From contig NZ_CP029829.1 in NCBI RefSeq assembly GCF_003233655.1, positions 277,001-341,000 on the forward strand: 64,000 nucleotides of DNA, read 5' to 3'. This DNA comes from Azospirillum ramasamyi (GTDB lineage Bacteria > Pseudomonadota > Alphaproteobacteria > Azospirillales > Azospirillaceae). Position 1 is the stretch's first letter, and each line of letters begins with the position of its first letter. A program made the position numbers and the translations under genes. Under the pieces are notes generated by a model. The model was not told the DNA's origin and did not search any database. It saw only the letters and a program-made list of their open reading frames with translations. Shown here one piece after another: positions 35,300-44,348 of the stretch.

Positions 35300-37831
35300 A
35301 TGTCCATGGACCGTTCTGCCCCGAAACACACCTCGCGCGCCCGGCGCGCCGCTCCGGGCCACCACGATCCCGTTCACGATTCCGCCGGTGCCGCACCGTC
35401 GGCCGCCGAAATCCGTGATGGACTTGTCCTGGCCTTCCTCGCCCGCAAGAGGCTTCTGGTGCTGGTCGGCGATGCCGGGTCGGGCCGTCCCGCCCTGTTC
35501 CGGCAGCTGGTGGAGCATGTGGAGGCCGATGGCGCCATGGCGCTGCCGGTCACGGCCTCGGTCGGTGCCGAGGTGGAGGACCTTGTCGCTGCCGCCGGTG
35601 CCGGGGCGCTGCCCGATCTGGCGCCGGGCGGGGAGAGCGAGGACGATTTCGACGCGCTGATCGCCGCGCTGGAGGACCGGCTGGAACTGGCCGGGTCCGG
35701 CCTGCTCGCGGTCGACAACGCCACCGTGCTCGCTCCGCCGGTGCTGGCCGATCTGGTCGACATGACGCGTGCGGAGACGCCGGCCGGCCGCTTCCTCCAG
35801 GTTCTTCTCTGCGGCACGCCGGAGTTGGAAGGGACGCTGGCGCGCGCCGGGCTGACCGATGCGCTGCGCGACATGGGCGTGATCTACCGGATGGCGCCGG
35901 GCGGCGGCCAGCCCGACGAGTTGCCGTCCATGTCCACCGCGCAGACCGCGCCGCGGCCGGCGCCGATGCTGGCGGCTCCGCCCCCGGCGCCGGAGGCCGA
36001 CCCCGCCCGGGAGGATCGCCGCGGCCCGCAGCAGGCCCAGACGCAGCCCCAGACTCAGCCTCACACCCAGCCCCAAACCCAGCCCCACACTCAGAGCGCC
36101 GCCACGCCGCCGGCCAATGACTGGGTGGTGGACCGCTGGGCGGGGGATCAGCAGTCGGAAGGCTATGACTGGAGCGACCGCGGTCCCGACGCGATGGCCG
36201 CAAGGGGAATGCAGCCCGGAGCCATGCCGGCGGACGCCATGCCCATCGGCGCCATGCGGGCGCCGCGCCGGACCGGGCTTTATGCCGGTGCGGCGCTGAC
36301 CACGCTGGTGCTGCTGGGTGCCGCCGGTGCGGCGATCGCCACTGCCTTGCCCGGCGCCTCCCCCGACCGCGCCCTGGCCATGATCGAAGAGAGCTGGAGC
36401 CGGGCGCGCGATGCGGTGGAGCGCACGGTGCAGGGGCTGATCGGCACCGATGGGCCGGCCGCCGCCGGGCTGCATGCCGCCGCGGAGCCGCCGCAGGCTG
36501 CCCCCGCAACTCCGCCTGCCGCCCAGCCGCCCGCCACGCCCGGCGTCCAGGCCGGACAAGGCAATGCCGCGCTCCCGGCAGCGCCCCCGCCGGCCACGCC
36601 GCCGGCCGGTACCCTGACCGTTACGAAGCAGGCCGCAACCCAGCCTTCGCCGACCGCTCCGGCCCAAACCGCCGCCGCTCAAACCGCTCCGGTGCAGACG
36701 GCGGCATTGCCGCCGGCCCAATCGCCGGCACTATCCCAGACGGCGACCGCCGTTCCCGCCGCCGCCCCGCCGGCTGCGGGCAATGCGGAAGCGGCGCCGG
36801 GTGCCGCCTCGCTGCCGCCGCTGGAGGAGCCCTCCGCCACGCCGATCCCGTCGGTTCCGCAGTCCGCCGTGCCCGACGCGGAGGTCGCGCAGCGCGTGCG
36901 CATGATGGTCGATCAGGCCCGCCGCCAGATCGCCGGCAAACGCCTGACCACGCCGCCCGGCGACAACGCCTACGAGACGGTGCAGCGCATCCGCCAGATC
37001 GCGCCCGCGGCACCCGAGGCGGCCGAACTGCTGACCAGCATGGAGGAGACCTATCGCCGCTGGGCGATGCTGGCCGAGCGTGACGGCGACTGGTCGGAAA
37101 CCAAGCGCTTCTATGAACGGGCGCAGGTGGTTTCGCCCAACAGCCCGGACCTCGCGGAGCGGATCCGCGCGGCGAGCGAGCAGCGCGCCTATACCGGTCC
37201 GGCCCCGGGCGGTTCCGGTACGGCGGGCGGAAGCACGGCGGCGCCGGTGCAGGCGGCGCCGGGCCTGCAGGATCGCGAATCGGTGCTGGCCCTGCTGCGC
37301 AACCCGGCGGAACTGGCGCGCACGCTGCAGGGCGGCGCCAGCCCCGACAGCCGGCTCGACAACGGCAAGACCCTGCTGATGGTCGCCGCCGAACAGGGGT
37401 TGACCGACGCGGTGCGCGTTCTGCTGGACCGGCGCGCGCGCAGCGACCTTCGCACCTCCGACGGGGCCACCGCCGCGATGTACGCCGCCTGGGGCGGACA
37501 TGACGCGGTCGTCCGGGCGCTGGCCGACGGCGGGGCGGATCTCGACACCACCAACAGCGACGGCAAGACGGCGCTGATGGCCGCCGCCGCCCGCGGTCAT
37601 CAGGAGGTGGCGCGCACGCTGATCCAGCGCGGGGTGATGGTGGACCGCACCACCGCCTATGGCTGGTCGGCGCTGATGTATGCCGCCAACAACGGGCACG
37701 AGGCGGTGGCCAAGCTGCTGCTCGACCATGGCGCCAACCCATACCGCATGGATGCCAACGGCAATTCCGCCCTGACGCTGGGCGCGCTGCATGGGCATGT
37801 CCAGGTGGTGGAAGCCCTGAAGCCTCGCTGA
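35300..37831 (+). CDS. Membrane-anchored fusion: degenerate ExeA-like ATPase, Pro/Ala/Gln linker, ankyrin repeats
   Basis: The 843-residue protein has an N-terminal AAA-like domain resembling ExeA/GspA-type ATPases (RLLVLVGDAGSGRPALFRQL at 51-70). Its Walker A lacks the Lys-Thr/Ser pair (SGRP instead of GKT/S), so ATP hydrolysis is doubtful. A Walker-B-like LLAVDNA follows. One membrane helix (about 327-352) separates this cytoplasmic part from an exported part. That part has a long Pro/Ala/Gln-rich linker, a helical TPR-like segment (about 530-625) and five C-terminal ankyrin repeats (about 683-843). ExeA-type proteins normally carry a peptidoglycan-binding domain here. The function is unknown. 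It converges with a caspase-like gene. Confidence 0.75.
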   Translation: MSMDRSAPKHTSRARRAAPGHHDPVHDSAGAAPSAAEIRDGLVLAFLARKRLLVLVGDAGSGRPALFRQLVEHVEADGAMALPVTASVGAEVEDLVAAAGAGALPDLAPGGESEDDFDALIAALEDRLELAGSGLLAVDNATVLAPPVLADLVDMTRAETPAGRFLQVLLCGTPELEGTLARAGLTDALRDMGVIYRMAPGGGQPDELPSMSTAQTAPRPAPMLAAPPPAPEADPAREDRRGPQQAQTQPQTQPHTQPQTQPHTQSAATPPANDWVVDRWAGDQQSEGYDWSDRGPDAMAARGMQPGAMPADAMPIGAMRAPRRTGLYAGAALTTLVLLGAAGAAIATALPGASPDRALAMIEESWSRARDAVERTVQGLIGTDGPAAAGLHAAAEPPQAAPATPPAAQPPATPGVQAGQGNAALPAAPPPATPPAGTLTVTKQAATQPSPTAPAQTAAAQTAPVQTAALPPAQSPALSQTATAVPAAAPPAAGNAEAAPGAASLPPLEEPSATPIPSVPQSAVPDAEVAQRVRMMVDQARRQIAGKRLTTPPGDNAYETVQRIRQIAPAAPEAAELLTSMEETYRRWAMLAERDGDWSETKRFYERAQVVSPNSPDLAERIRAASEQRAYTGPAPGGSGTAGGSTAAPVQAAPGLQDRESVLALLRNPAELARTLQGGASPDSRLDNGKTLLMVAAEQGLTDAVRVLLDRRARSDLRTSDGATAAMYAAWGGHDAVVRALADGGADLDTTNSDGKTALMAAAARGHQEVARTLIQRGVMVDRTTAYGWSALMYAANNGHEAVAKLLLDHGANPYRMDANGNSALTLGALHGHVQVVEALKPR
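36028..36096 (+). repeat. Gln-Thr-Gln-Pro/His in-frame microrepeat
   Basis: Within the linker of the ExeA-like/ankyrin gene the codons repeat QTQP and QPHT units about five times. The CAG-ACN-CAG-CCN pattern is nearly exact at DNA level. The tract is likely to vary in copy number between strains. Confidence 0.6.
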
Positions 37832-37881
37832 CCGGCCCCATTCGGCCGGCCGTACCGGTCAGCGAGGCTCCTGCGAACCGG

Positions 37882-39603
37882 TCACTGGTCGAGGCGGACG
37901 GAGCCGCGCCACATCCCGGCGCTCTGTGCGCCATTCGCGTAATGGAACACGCCGGGCCCGTCCGGCTGGCCGTTGCTGAAACGCCCGGCGAAGCGGCTGC
38001 CGTCCGTGAAGGTCATCACGCCATAGCCAGACATCAGGTCGCCGGACCATTCGCCCTCGTAGGTCTGCCCGTTGGCGAAGCGGTAGACGCCCGCCCCCTG
38101 GCGGATCGGCCGCCCCAGGCCGGAGCCCGAAGACGGCTGCGCCCATGTGCCTTCATAGCGGTCGCCGGCCGCGAAGCCATGAGTCCAGAAGCGGCTGTCG
38201 GGCCGGCTGCGCGCCCGTTCCGCCGCGGTGCGGGCGTCGCCGAGCGCCCGCATCGCCTGCCGCTCCGCCGCCACCGCAGGGCCTTCGGGCTCCGTGGATG
38301 CGGTGCCGGGGGGTGGAGCGGGGAAGCTGCGCTGCTCCTCCATCCCGACCGGATCGGAACTGCCGGTGGACGGCGGCTCGGCGGCCGGATCGCCGAAGGA
38401 GGGGCCGGCCTCCACGGTCCCGCGGGAACGGGCGGCCAGCGGCGGCGGGGCGGCCAAGCGGGCGGCGAGAGTCCCGGCGGTGACATAGCCGTTCCGCCCG
38501 GCCTCATCCCGCACGCGCAGCCAGCTTCCTTCCGGCACCGCCTCCAGCACCGTCACCACGGCGCCGGCCGGCAGCTGCGCGATGCCGCGGGCGCCCACCG
38601 CCGGCCGGTCGAACAGCACGCCGGACCTTGCCATCTCATACTCGCCCGGCGGCAGGCTGGGGCTGGTCACCACCGGCGGCGGCTCCTTCGGCGGCGCTTC
38701 CTTAGTCGCCTGGCTGGCCTGGTCCTGCGATTGCGCGTCAGGAGACGGGGGGGAGGAGGTGGCGGGAGACGGGGCGGGCGGCGGTTTCGGCGCTGCGGCG
38801 ACGGCCGGCACCAGGACCAGCGTGGTGCCCAGCCGGTCCTGCAGCCACGGCAACTGGCGCCCTCCGCTGCGTTCGGCGACGGTGCGCGCCACCTCGGCCA
38901 GCGAATCGCGGAAGGTGACGCCCGGCTTGACCATCTCGCGGGCCAGCGCGGCGGTGAAGGGGGCGGCGCCCGTGGCCGATTGCGCCGGCACCGGCGGCAC
39001 TCCGGGACGGTGGGCATAGACGACGAACAGGCCGTCCGCCTCCATCGGCGTTCCCAGCGCGCCGCCGCCGACCCGCTGGGCCAGGGCGTCGGCCGTGCCC
39101 GGATCGATCACCACCACCGTCTTGCGCCCGCTGTCCCGCAGGTCGCCCAGCACGGTGTCGAGGTCCAGCGCCGCGCGCGGCAGATCCTCCGCCCCCGCAG
39201 GCGCGGCGTCGGCGGGCAGCAGATACTCCCGTTCCCCGAGCCCGACGGCGAGGCCGGTGTAGTAGACGAAACCCAGATCGGCGCCGGACAGGGATTCACG
39301 GAAGCGCTCCAGCGCCGACTCCATCGCAACCCGCCCGACATTGTCGGCCCGCGTCACCGAGAATCCGGCCTTGCGCAGCGCCGACACCATCGCGCCGGCA
39401 TTGGCGGCGGCATGGTCCGACCGGCTGTCGAGCCCGCTGTAGCGTCCATTGTCGATGACCAGCGCCACACGTTTGCCGCCGTCGGCCGCGATGGCGCCTA
39501 AAGGCAGGACGGCCAGAAGCGCCGCGGTGAGCGCGGTCCCCGCAAGGAGCCGCCTCCATGGCCGGGAGGTGGGAAACGCGGCGCTGCGCGGTCGGGCGAT
39601 CAT
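37882..39603 (-). CDS. Exported caspase-like pseudoenzyme with SH3 and MORN repeats
   Basis: The 573-residue product has a signal peptide (about residues 18-40), then a peptidase-C14-like fold (KRVALVIDNGRYSGLDS ... REYLLPAD). Where active family members have YYAGHG with the catalytic His, this one has YYTGLA (114-119). Where they have DAC with the catalytic Cys, it has IDPGTAD (166-172). Both catalytic residues are therefore missing. A Pro-rich linker, a bacterial SH3-like domain (about 315-380) and three or four C-terminal MORN repeats (YEGTW, YEGEW, FAGRF) follow. It probably binds other molecules instead of cutting them. The ATG at 39603 gives a clean signal peptide. A GTG/ATG start further upstream is possible. 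Confidence 0.8.
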   Translation of the reverse strand: MIARPRSAAFPTSRPWRRLLAGTALTAALLAVLPLGAIAADGGKRVALVIDNGRYSGLDSRSDHAAANAGAMVSALRKAGFSVTRADNVGRVAMESALERFRESLSGADLGFVYYTGLAVGLGEREYLLPADAAPAGAEDLPRAALDLDTVLGDLRDSGRKTVVVIDPGTADALAQRVGGGALGTPMEADGLFVVYAHRPGVPPVPAQSATGAAPFTAALAREMVKPGVTFRDSLAEVARTVAERSGGRQLPWLQDRLGTTLVLVPAVAAAPKPPPAPSPATSSPPSPDAQSQDQASQATKEAPPKEPPPVVTSPSLPPGEYEMARSGVLFDRPAVGARGIAQLPAGAVVTVLEAVPEGSWLRVRDEAGRNGYVTAGTLAARLAAPPPLAARSRGTVEAGPSFGDPAAEPPSTGSSDPVGMEEQRSFPAPPPGTASTEPEGPAVAAERQAMRALGDARTAAERARSRPDSRFWTHGFAAGDRYEGTWAQPSSGSGLGRPIRQGAGVYRFANGQTYEGEWSGDLMSGYGVMTFTDGSRFAGRFSNGQPDGPGVFHYANGAQSAGMWRGSVRLDQ

Positions 39604-39907
39604 GGTCAAGGCGTTCGGTCCTCCGTCTTCGCGGCAGCTTCCCATAGGGCGCGACCCATCGTGCCGCCGCCCGCCGGGCTGCGTGCCGCCGCCGGGAGCA
39701 TAGCCTTTTCCGCCCTTGCGGAACCCCGCTCTTTGGGGGGGCGGGCGATGCGGGCATTACCCCGCGCGGACAAGGGCCCAATGCCGCACCGGCGCCGCGT
39801 GCCGCGGTTCAACCCGCCGAACAAGCTCGCCGAAGGCGCGAGGTATCGCTTTCCCTTCGCGGCGAACCCGCCTATATGACGCTCCTTCGCAGACAACGAG
39901 GTTCGCC

Positions 39908-40171
39908 ATGCCGCCCGCAAAGCCGTCCGCCGTCCGGATGTCCGACACCGAAATCGCCCGCGTGCAGATGTATCTGCGCAAGACGCTGGGCAATCAGAAG
40001 ATCGTGATCGAGCCGCCGGCCAAGGCCGGCCAGTCGGCCGAGGTGACGGTGGATGGCGAGTTCTTCGGCACGCTGAACCGTGACGAGGACGAGGGCGAGA
40101 TCTCCTACGCCCTGAACGTCGTCATCCTGGAAGAGGATCTGCCGGAGCCGCCGGCCATCCCGCGCCGCTGA
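39908..40171 (+). CDS. DUF3126 family protein
   Basis: The 87-residue protein matches the small alphaproteobacterial DUF3126 family. Visible features are VQMYLRKTLGNQKIVI, then AEVTVDGEFFGTLNRDEDEG and SYALNVVILEEDL. The family has no established function and is usually a stand-alone gene. The ATG at 39908 has a CGAGG ribosome site. There is no signal peptide, so it is cytoplasmic. Confidence 0.85.
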   Translation: MPPAKPSAVRMSDTEIARVQMYLRKTLGNQKIVIEPPAKAGQSAEVTVDGEFFGTLNRDEDEGEISYALNVVILEEDLPEPPAIPRR

Positions 40172-40204
40172 TTCCGGTCTCTTCCCCGACCTTCTCCTGA
40201 CGCC

Positions 40205-40834
40205 CTAGCGGCTGTGAGCGCGAAGCTCCGCCGCCAGGGCGGCCAGCAGGGTCTGACCGCCCGACAGGGTCAGCCCGCGCACCAGCACGATCGCCTTGTG
40301 CCCGCCGCGCCGGTGCATGACCAGCCGCACGTTGCGGCTGCCGGCTGCCCTCAGCTCCGCCTTGACCGCTTCGTTGGGCGGCACGTCTCCGGCGACCAGC
40401 TTCAACTCCGCCTTGTGTCCGTAATCGTGCGCCGGATCGATCCAGGCGACGAACAGCGGCTTGCCGCCGACCATGGGGTAGAGCGCCAGATCCCGGATCG
40501 TCTCGTGCGGATGGATGCGGGCACCGTCCACCGTCAGTCCACGCGCCGTCACGCCCAGCCGCACCGCCCGGCGCTGCACCGTCTCCGTCAGCGTCACCAC
40601 CCACAGCAGCAGCACCGGCACCGCGCAGAAGATGGCGATCCATTGCAGCATGTCGGACAGTTGCTCCGGCGCCAGCCCGGCTCCGGCGATGAAGCCGGTC
40701 GCCAGCAGCCCGGCGATCAGCAGGTAGCGGGTGCGGATCACCGGCGTCAGCACCGGCCTCGCCACGAAGACGGCGCCGGCGACACCGTCTTCGCGGGTGA
40801 TCTCCAGACTGGGCGGCGGCTTGGCGGTTGGCAT
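40205..40834 (-). CDS. Membrane protein of unknown function (two spans)
   Basis: The 209-residue product has two adjacent hydrophobic segments (about residues 37-55 and 63-82). A soluble C-terminal domain of about 120 residues, with mixed beta strands, follows. The pattern (a hairpin anchor followed by a PH-like domain around TARGLTVDGARIHPHETIRD) resembles bPH/DUF304-like proteins, but this is only a visual impression. It converges with the DUF3126 gene. Confidence 0.6.
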   Translation of the reverse strand: MPTAKPPPSLEITREDGVAGAVFVARPVLTPVIRTRYLLIAGLLATGFIAGAGLAPEQLSDMLQWIAIFCAVPVLLLWVVTLTETVQRRAVRLGVTARGLTVDGARIHPHETIRDLALYPMVGGKPLFVAWIDPAHDYGHKAELKLVAGDVPPNEAVKAELRAAGSRNVRLVMHRRGGHKAIVLVRGLTLSGGQTLLAALAAELRAHSR

Positions 40835-41426
40835 ATCGGCGGGTTCGGTACAGGGGCAGGGGCGGGGCTAGGGCGGGGCGTGATCCTGTTCCGGCGGCAC
40901 CTTGGCCGTCCAGTTCTTTCGTCTTTCGACCGGAAAGGCTGCGCACCCGCGGAGCGTGCCGAGGACGGGGTTGCTGTTCGCCGCCGCCTTGAAAACGGCG
41001 GAAGGCATGGTGCTCTCAGGGGCAGGAGGTGACGCGAGCCGCTTTCCTGAATGGCGGGACCGGTTTCCCGGCCCCGCCACGTCCGGCTTTACCGATCCTG
41101 GTCCCTGTTGAGGCCGGCTTCGAACTCGAACTTCAGCTTGAACCGGAAACGGCCGAGCCACTTCAGGGGTTCTCTCGCTCGCGTCACCTCGTCTCGGTTG
41201 CCGGCCTCGCATGTCACACGTCCGTCCGAGTGAGAAAATAGGGAGAACATTCGCATTCCAATTGCGGCTCCTTGAAGAACGGTCCGGCAGGGTGCAATCC
41301 GGCGCTGTTGTCCCGGCTGTACCCGGTTCCGCGCCCCTGGCGCCGCAACCGGGGCGGTGATAGCGTGCAAGCAGGCGTTTCCAGACCGACCCGCTCAGCC
41401 CGACCTGCCGCGAAGGACCGTCGCCC
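40835..41426. other. Intergenic region upstream of the first NitT/TauT-type transporter
   Basis: These 592 bases have no gene with convincing codon use on either strand. A GC-rich inverted repeat GGCGGGACCGG/CCCGGCCCCGCC lies near 41052-41078 and lacks a T-run. A comparatively AT-rich patch (GAGAAAATAGGGAGAACATTC near 41232-41252) may mark a promoter for the transporter operon. No riboswitch was recognised. Confidence 0.4.
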
Positions 41427-42278
41427 GTGACCTCCCCAGATCCGCTCGATGTCCGGGAAACCACCGTTCCCCGGCAAGGCTCGGAACAATCCGTCGCGCC
41501 CGTGGTGGTGGAGGCGCGCAAGCTCTCGCTGGTCTATCCCACGGCGGACAAGCCGGTCACGGCATTGAGCGAGGTCGACCTGACCATCGCCCGGGGCGAT
41601 TTCGTCTCGCTGATCGGCCCCAGCGGCTGCGGCAAGACCACGCTGCTGCGTGTCATCGCCGATCTGGAGCGCCCGACCGCCGGCCATATCGCCATCGAAG
41701 GCATGACGCCGGAACAGGCGCGGCTGAAACGGCTCTACGGCTATGTCTTCCAGGCCCCGGCGCTCTATCCCTGGCGCAGTGTGGAGCGAAACGTGATGCT
41801 GCCGCTGGAGATCATGGGGGTGCCCAGGGCCGACCGGCAGCGGCGCGCCCGCGAGCAGTTGGAGCGCGTCGGTCTGTCGGGGTTCGAGCGCAAGTTTCCC
41901 TGGCAGCTGTCGGGCGGCATGCAGCAGCGCGTCTCCATCGCCCGTGCCCTGGCGCTGCAGCCCGACCTGCTGCTGATGGACGAGCCGTTCGGCGCGCTGG
42001 ACGAGATCACCCGCGACCATCTGAACCTGCACCTGACCCAGCTGTGGCGCGCGACCGGCAAGACCTGCGTCTTCGTCACCCATTCGATCGCCGAGGCGGT
42101 GTTCCTGTCCACCCGCATCGTGGTGATGAGCCCGCGGCCGGGCCGCATTCTGGACGTGATCGACTGCGGCTCCCTGCCGCGCGAGCGCAGGCTGGACATC
42201 CGCGAATCGCCGGAATTCGCCGCCATCGCCCACCGCGTGCGGGAGGGGCTGAAGGAAGGGCACAGCTACGATGACTGA
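41427..42278 (+). CDS. ABC transporter ATP-binding protein, NitT/TauT family
   Basis: This 283-residue ATPase has Walker A GPSGCGKTT, the Q-loop FQAPALYPW, signature LSGGMQQRVSIARAL, Walker B LLLMDEPFGALDE and the switch His in VTHSIAEAVFL. The Q-loop segment ending in LYPWR is typical of the nitrate/taurine/sulfonate/HMP branch. The GTG start and 8-base overlap with the next permease gene show one operon with two permeases. The substrate is unknown. No binding protein is encoded directly beside it. Confidence 0.9.
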   Translation: MTSPDPLDVRETTVPRQGSEQSVAPVVVEARKLSLVYPTADKPVTALSEVDLTIARGDFVSLIGPSGCGKTTLLRVIADLERPTAGHIAIEGMTPEQARLKRLYGYVFQAPALYPWRSVERNVMLPLEIMGVPRADRQRRAREQLERVGLSGFERKFPWQLSGGMQQRVSIARALALQPDLLLMDEPFGALDEITRDHLNLHLTQLWRATGKTCVFVTHSIAEAVFLSTRIVVMSPRPGRILDVIDCGSLPRERRLDIRESPEFAAIAHRVREGLKEGHSYDD

Positions 42279-43134
42279 TCGTGCGTTGCCCGTCGCCGTG
42301 ATGACCCTGCTCCTGCTGGCGGCGTGGTATGCCGGCGCGGCGTGGCTCAACTGGCCGCAGGCGGCGGAGACGCTGGCCCGCGCCGGCAAGCCGACCGGAT
42401 TCGGCGATGTGCTGGCCCAGGCCTATGCGATGAAGCGGCCGATCCTGCCCACCCCCGATCAGGTGGCGGCGGAGCTGTGGACTTCCCTGACCGGCTACGC
42501 GCCGACCAGCCCGCGCAATCTGCTGTTCCACACCTGGGTGACGGCGGAAGCGGCGCTGGCCGGGCTGGCGATGGGGCTGCTGCTGGGCATGCTGCTGGCC
42601 GCCGGCATCGTCTATACCCGGACGCTGGAGGCCAGCCTGCTGCCCTGGGTGATCGCGTCGCAGACCATCCCGATCCTGGCCATCGCGCCGATGATCGTCG
42701 TCATCCTCGGCAACATCGGGCTGACCGGGCTGCTGCCGAAGGCGGTGATCTGCATGTATCTGTGCTTCTTCCCGATCACGGTCGGCATGGTGAAGGGGCT
42801 GCGCTCCGCCGATCCGCTGTGGATCGACCTGATGCGGACCTATTCGGCCGGCGGGGTGCGGGCCTTCTGGTCGCTGCGGCTGCCGGCCTCCATGCCCTTC
42901 CTGTTCGCCAGCCTCAAGGTGTCGGTTGCCATCAGCGTGGTCGGCGCCATCGTCGGCGAGCTGCCGACCGGCGGGCAGGCCGGGTTGGGGGCGCGGCTGT
43001 TGTCGGGATCCTATTACGGCCAGACCGTGCAGATCTGGGCGGCGCTGATCATGGCCTCGCTGCTGTCGGTGGCGCTGATCGCCGTGGTGCGCGGGTTGGA
43101 ACTGGTCCTGCTGGGCCGGGCGGGCGGGCGATGA
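42271..43134 (+). CDS. ABC transporter permease 1, NitT/TauT family
   Basis: The 287-residue membrane protein has about six spans. It carries the inner-membrane component signature with the EAA-like loop (LMRTYSAGGVRAFWSLRLPASMPFLF), which contacts the ATPase. It overlaps the ATPase gene by 8 bases and the second permease by 4 (ATGA). Such heterodimeric permeases occur in HMP- or riboflavin-type uptake systems. The substrate is not determinable from the sequence. Confidence 0.88.
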   Translation: MTDRALPVAVMTLLLLAAWYAGAAWLNWPQAAETLARAGKPTGFGDVLAQAYAMKRPILPTPDQVAAELWTSLTGYAPTSPRNLLFHTWVTAEAALAGLAMGLLLGMLLAAGIVYTRTLEASLLPWVIASQTIPILAIAPMIVVILGNIGLTGLLPKAVICMYLCFFPITVGMVKGLRSADPLWIDLMRTYSAGGVRAFWSLRLPASMPFLFASLKVSVAISVVGAIVGELPTGGQAGLGARLLSGSYYGQTVQIWAALIMASLLSVALIAVVRGLELVLLGRAGGR

Positions 43135-44279
43135 GCACTCTCCCCGCCGATCCCTACCGCACCAGCCTGCGCACGGCCGCGGACTGGGGACTGGTCGTCC
43201 TGGCCGTGTTGACACTGACCGCGTTGGCCCTGCCGGTGGGCGCGCTGGGCGGCGACCCCGCCGGCTGGTTCGGCGGGACGCCGGCGCCGCTGTTTCTGAT
43301 CGGGGTGGTGCTGGCGGTCGTTGCCGGCCGGTCCGCGCCGAAACGGGTCTGGGGCGCCTGGGTGGAGTTGGCCGGCGTGGCGCTGGCCTGGCTGCTGCCG
43401 CTGCATCTGCTGAACGAGGGCGTGGATCTGTCCGCCGGCTGGGGGCTGTGGCTGTTCCTGCTGGCGGCGACGCTGCTGCTGTGGCGGGTGATGGGGGTGC
43501 TGGCCGGGGTGCCGGGCTTGACCGGCTCGGTCGTCGTGCCCGGCCTGTTCGGCCTCGGCCTGCTGGTGGGGTGGGAGGTGCTGGTGCGCGGTTTCCAGGT
43601 GCCTGCCATCCTGCTGCCGCCGCCCAGCCGCATCGCCTCGGCGCTGGCCGTCCATGGGCCGGTGCTGTGGGACGATTTCCGCCAGACCGTGCTGACCTCC
43701 GTCCTGCGCGGCTATGTCATGGGCTGTGGCGCCGGCTTCCTGGTGGCAATCCTTGCCGACCGCGTGCCGTTTCTTGCCCGCGGGCTTCTGCCGCTCGGCA
43801 ATCTCGCCAGCGCCATTCCGGTGATCGGCATCGCGCCGATCATGGTCATGTGGTTCGGGTTCGACTGGCAGTCGAAGGCGGCGGTCATCGTCGTCATGAC
43901 CTTCTTCCCGATGCTGATCAACACGCTGGCCGGCCTCGGCAGCTCGGAGCGCATCCAGCTCGACCTGATGCGCTCCTACGGCGCCGGCTATGGCCGTACG
44001 CTGGTCAAGCTGCGGCTGCCGAACGCATTGCCGTTCCTGTTCAACGGGTTGAAGATCAACTCCACCCTGGCGCTGATCGGCGCGATCGTGGCGGAGTTCT
44101 TCGGCACGCCGGTGGTCGGCATGGGGTTCCGCATCTCCACCGAGGTGGCGCGGATGAACCTGGACATCGTCTGGGCCACCATCGCTGTTGCGGCGCTGAC
44201 CGGCTCCGTCTTCTACGGCGGCCTGGCGTTGCTGGAACGGGCGACGACGGCCTGGCACCCGTCGTTGCGGCGGCGCTGA
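43131..44279 (+). CDS. ABC transporter permease 2, NitT/TauT family, with N-terminal extension
   Basis: The 382-residue protein has the same permease domain in its C-terminal 250 residues, with the loop LMRSYGAGYGRTLVKLRLPNALPFLF. An extra N-terminal block of about 130 residues has four or five more hydrophobic segments. It pairs with permease 1, with which it overlaps by 4 bases. The extension is unusual for the family, whose members have about 250-280 residues. Confidence 0.88.
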   Translation: MSTLPADPYRTSLRTAADWGLVVLAVLTLTALALPVGALGGDPAGWFGGTPAPLFLIGVVLAVVAGRSAPKRVWGAWVELAGVALAWLLPLHLLNEGVDLSAGWGLWLFLLAATLLLWRVMGVLAGVPGLTGSVVVPGLFGLGLLVGWEVLVRGFQVPAILLPPPSRIASALAVHGPVLWDDFRQTVLTSVLRGYVMGCGAGFLVAILADRVPFLARGLLPLGNLASAIPVIGIAPIMVMWFGFDWQSKAAVIVVMTFFPMLINTLAGLGSSERIQLDLMRSYGAGYGRTLVKLRLPNALPFLFNGLKINSTLALIGAIVAEFFGTPVVGMGFRISTEVARMNLDIVWATIAVAALTGSVFYGGLALLERATTAWHPSLRRR

Positions 44280-44348
44280 CCGGTCCCGGACGGCGCTGGC
44301 ACGGCCATTGCTTTCTTCTCGCCGTTCCGGTTGGCAGGGGAGGTGGGC

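Noticed and set aside
40868..41521. Reverse-strand frame of 217 codons in the gap before the first ABC transporter
   Set aside because: Codon use is unlike the neighbours, it overlaps the start of a real ATPase gene, and it has no motif.
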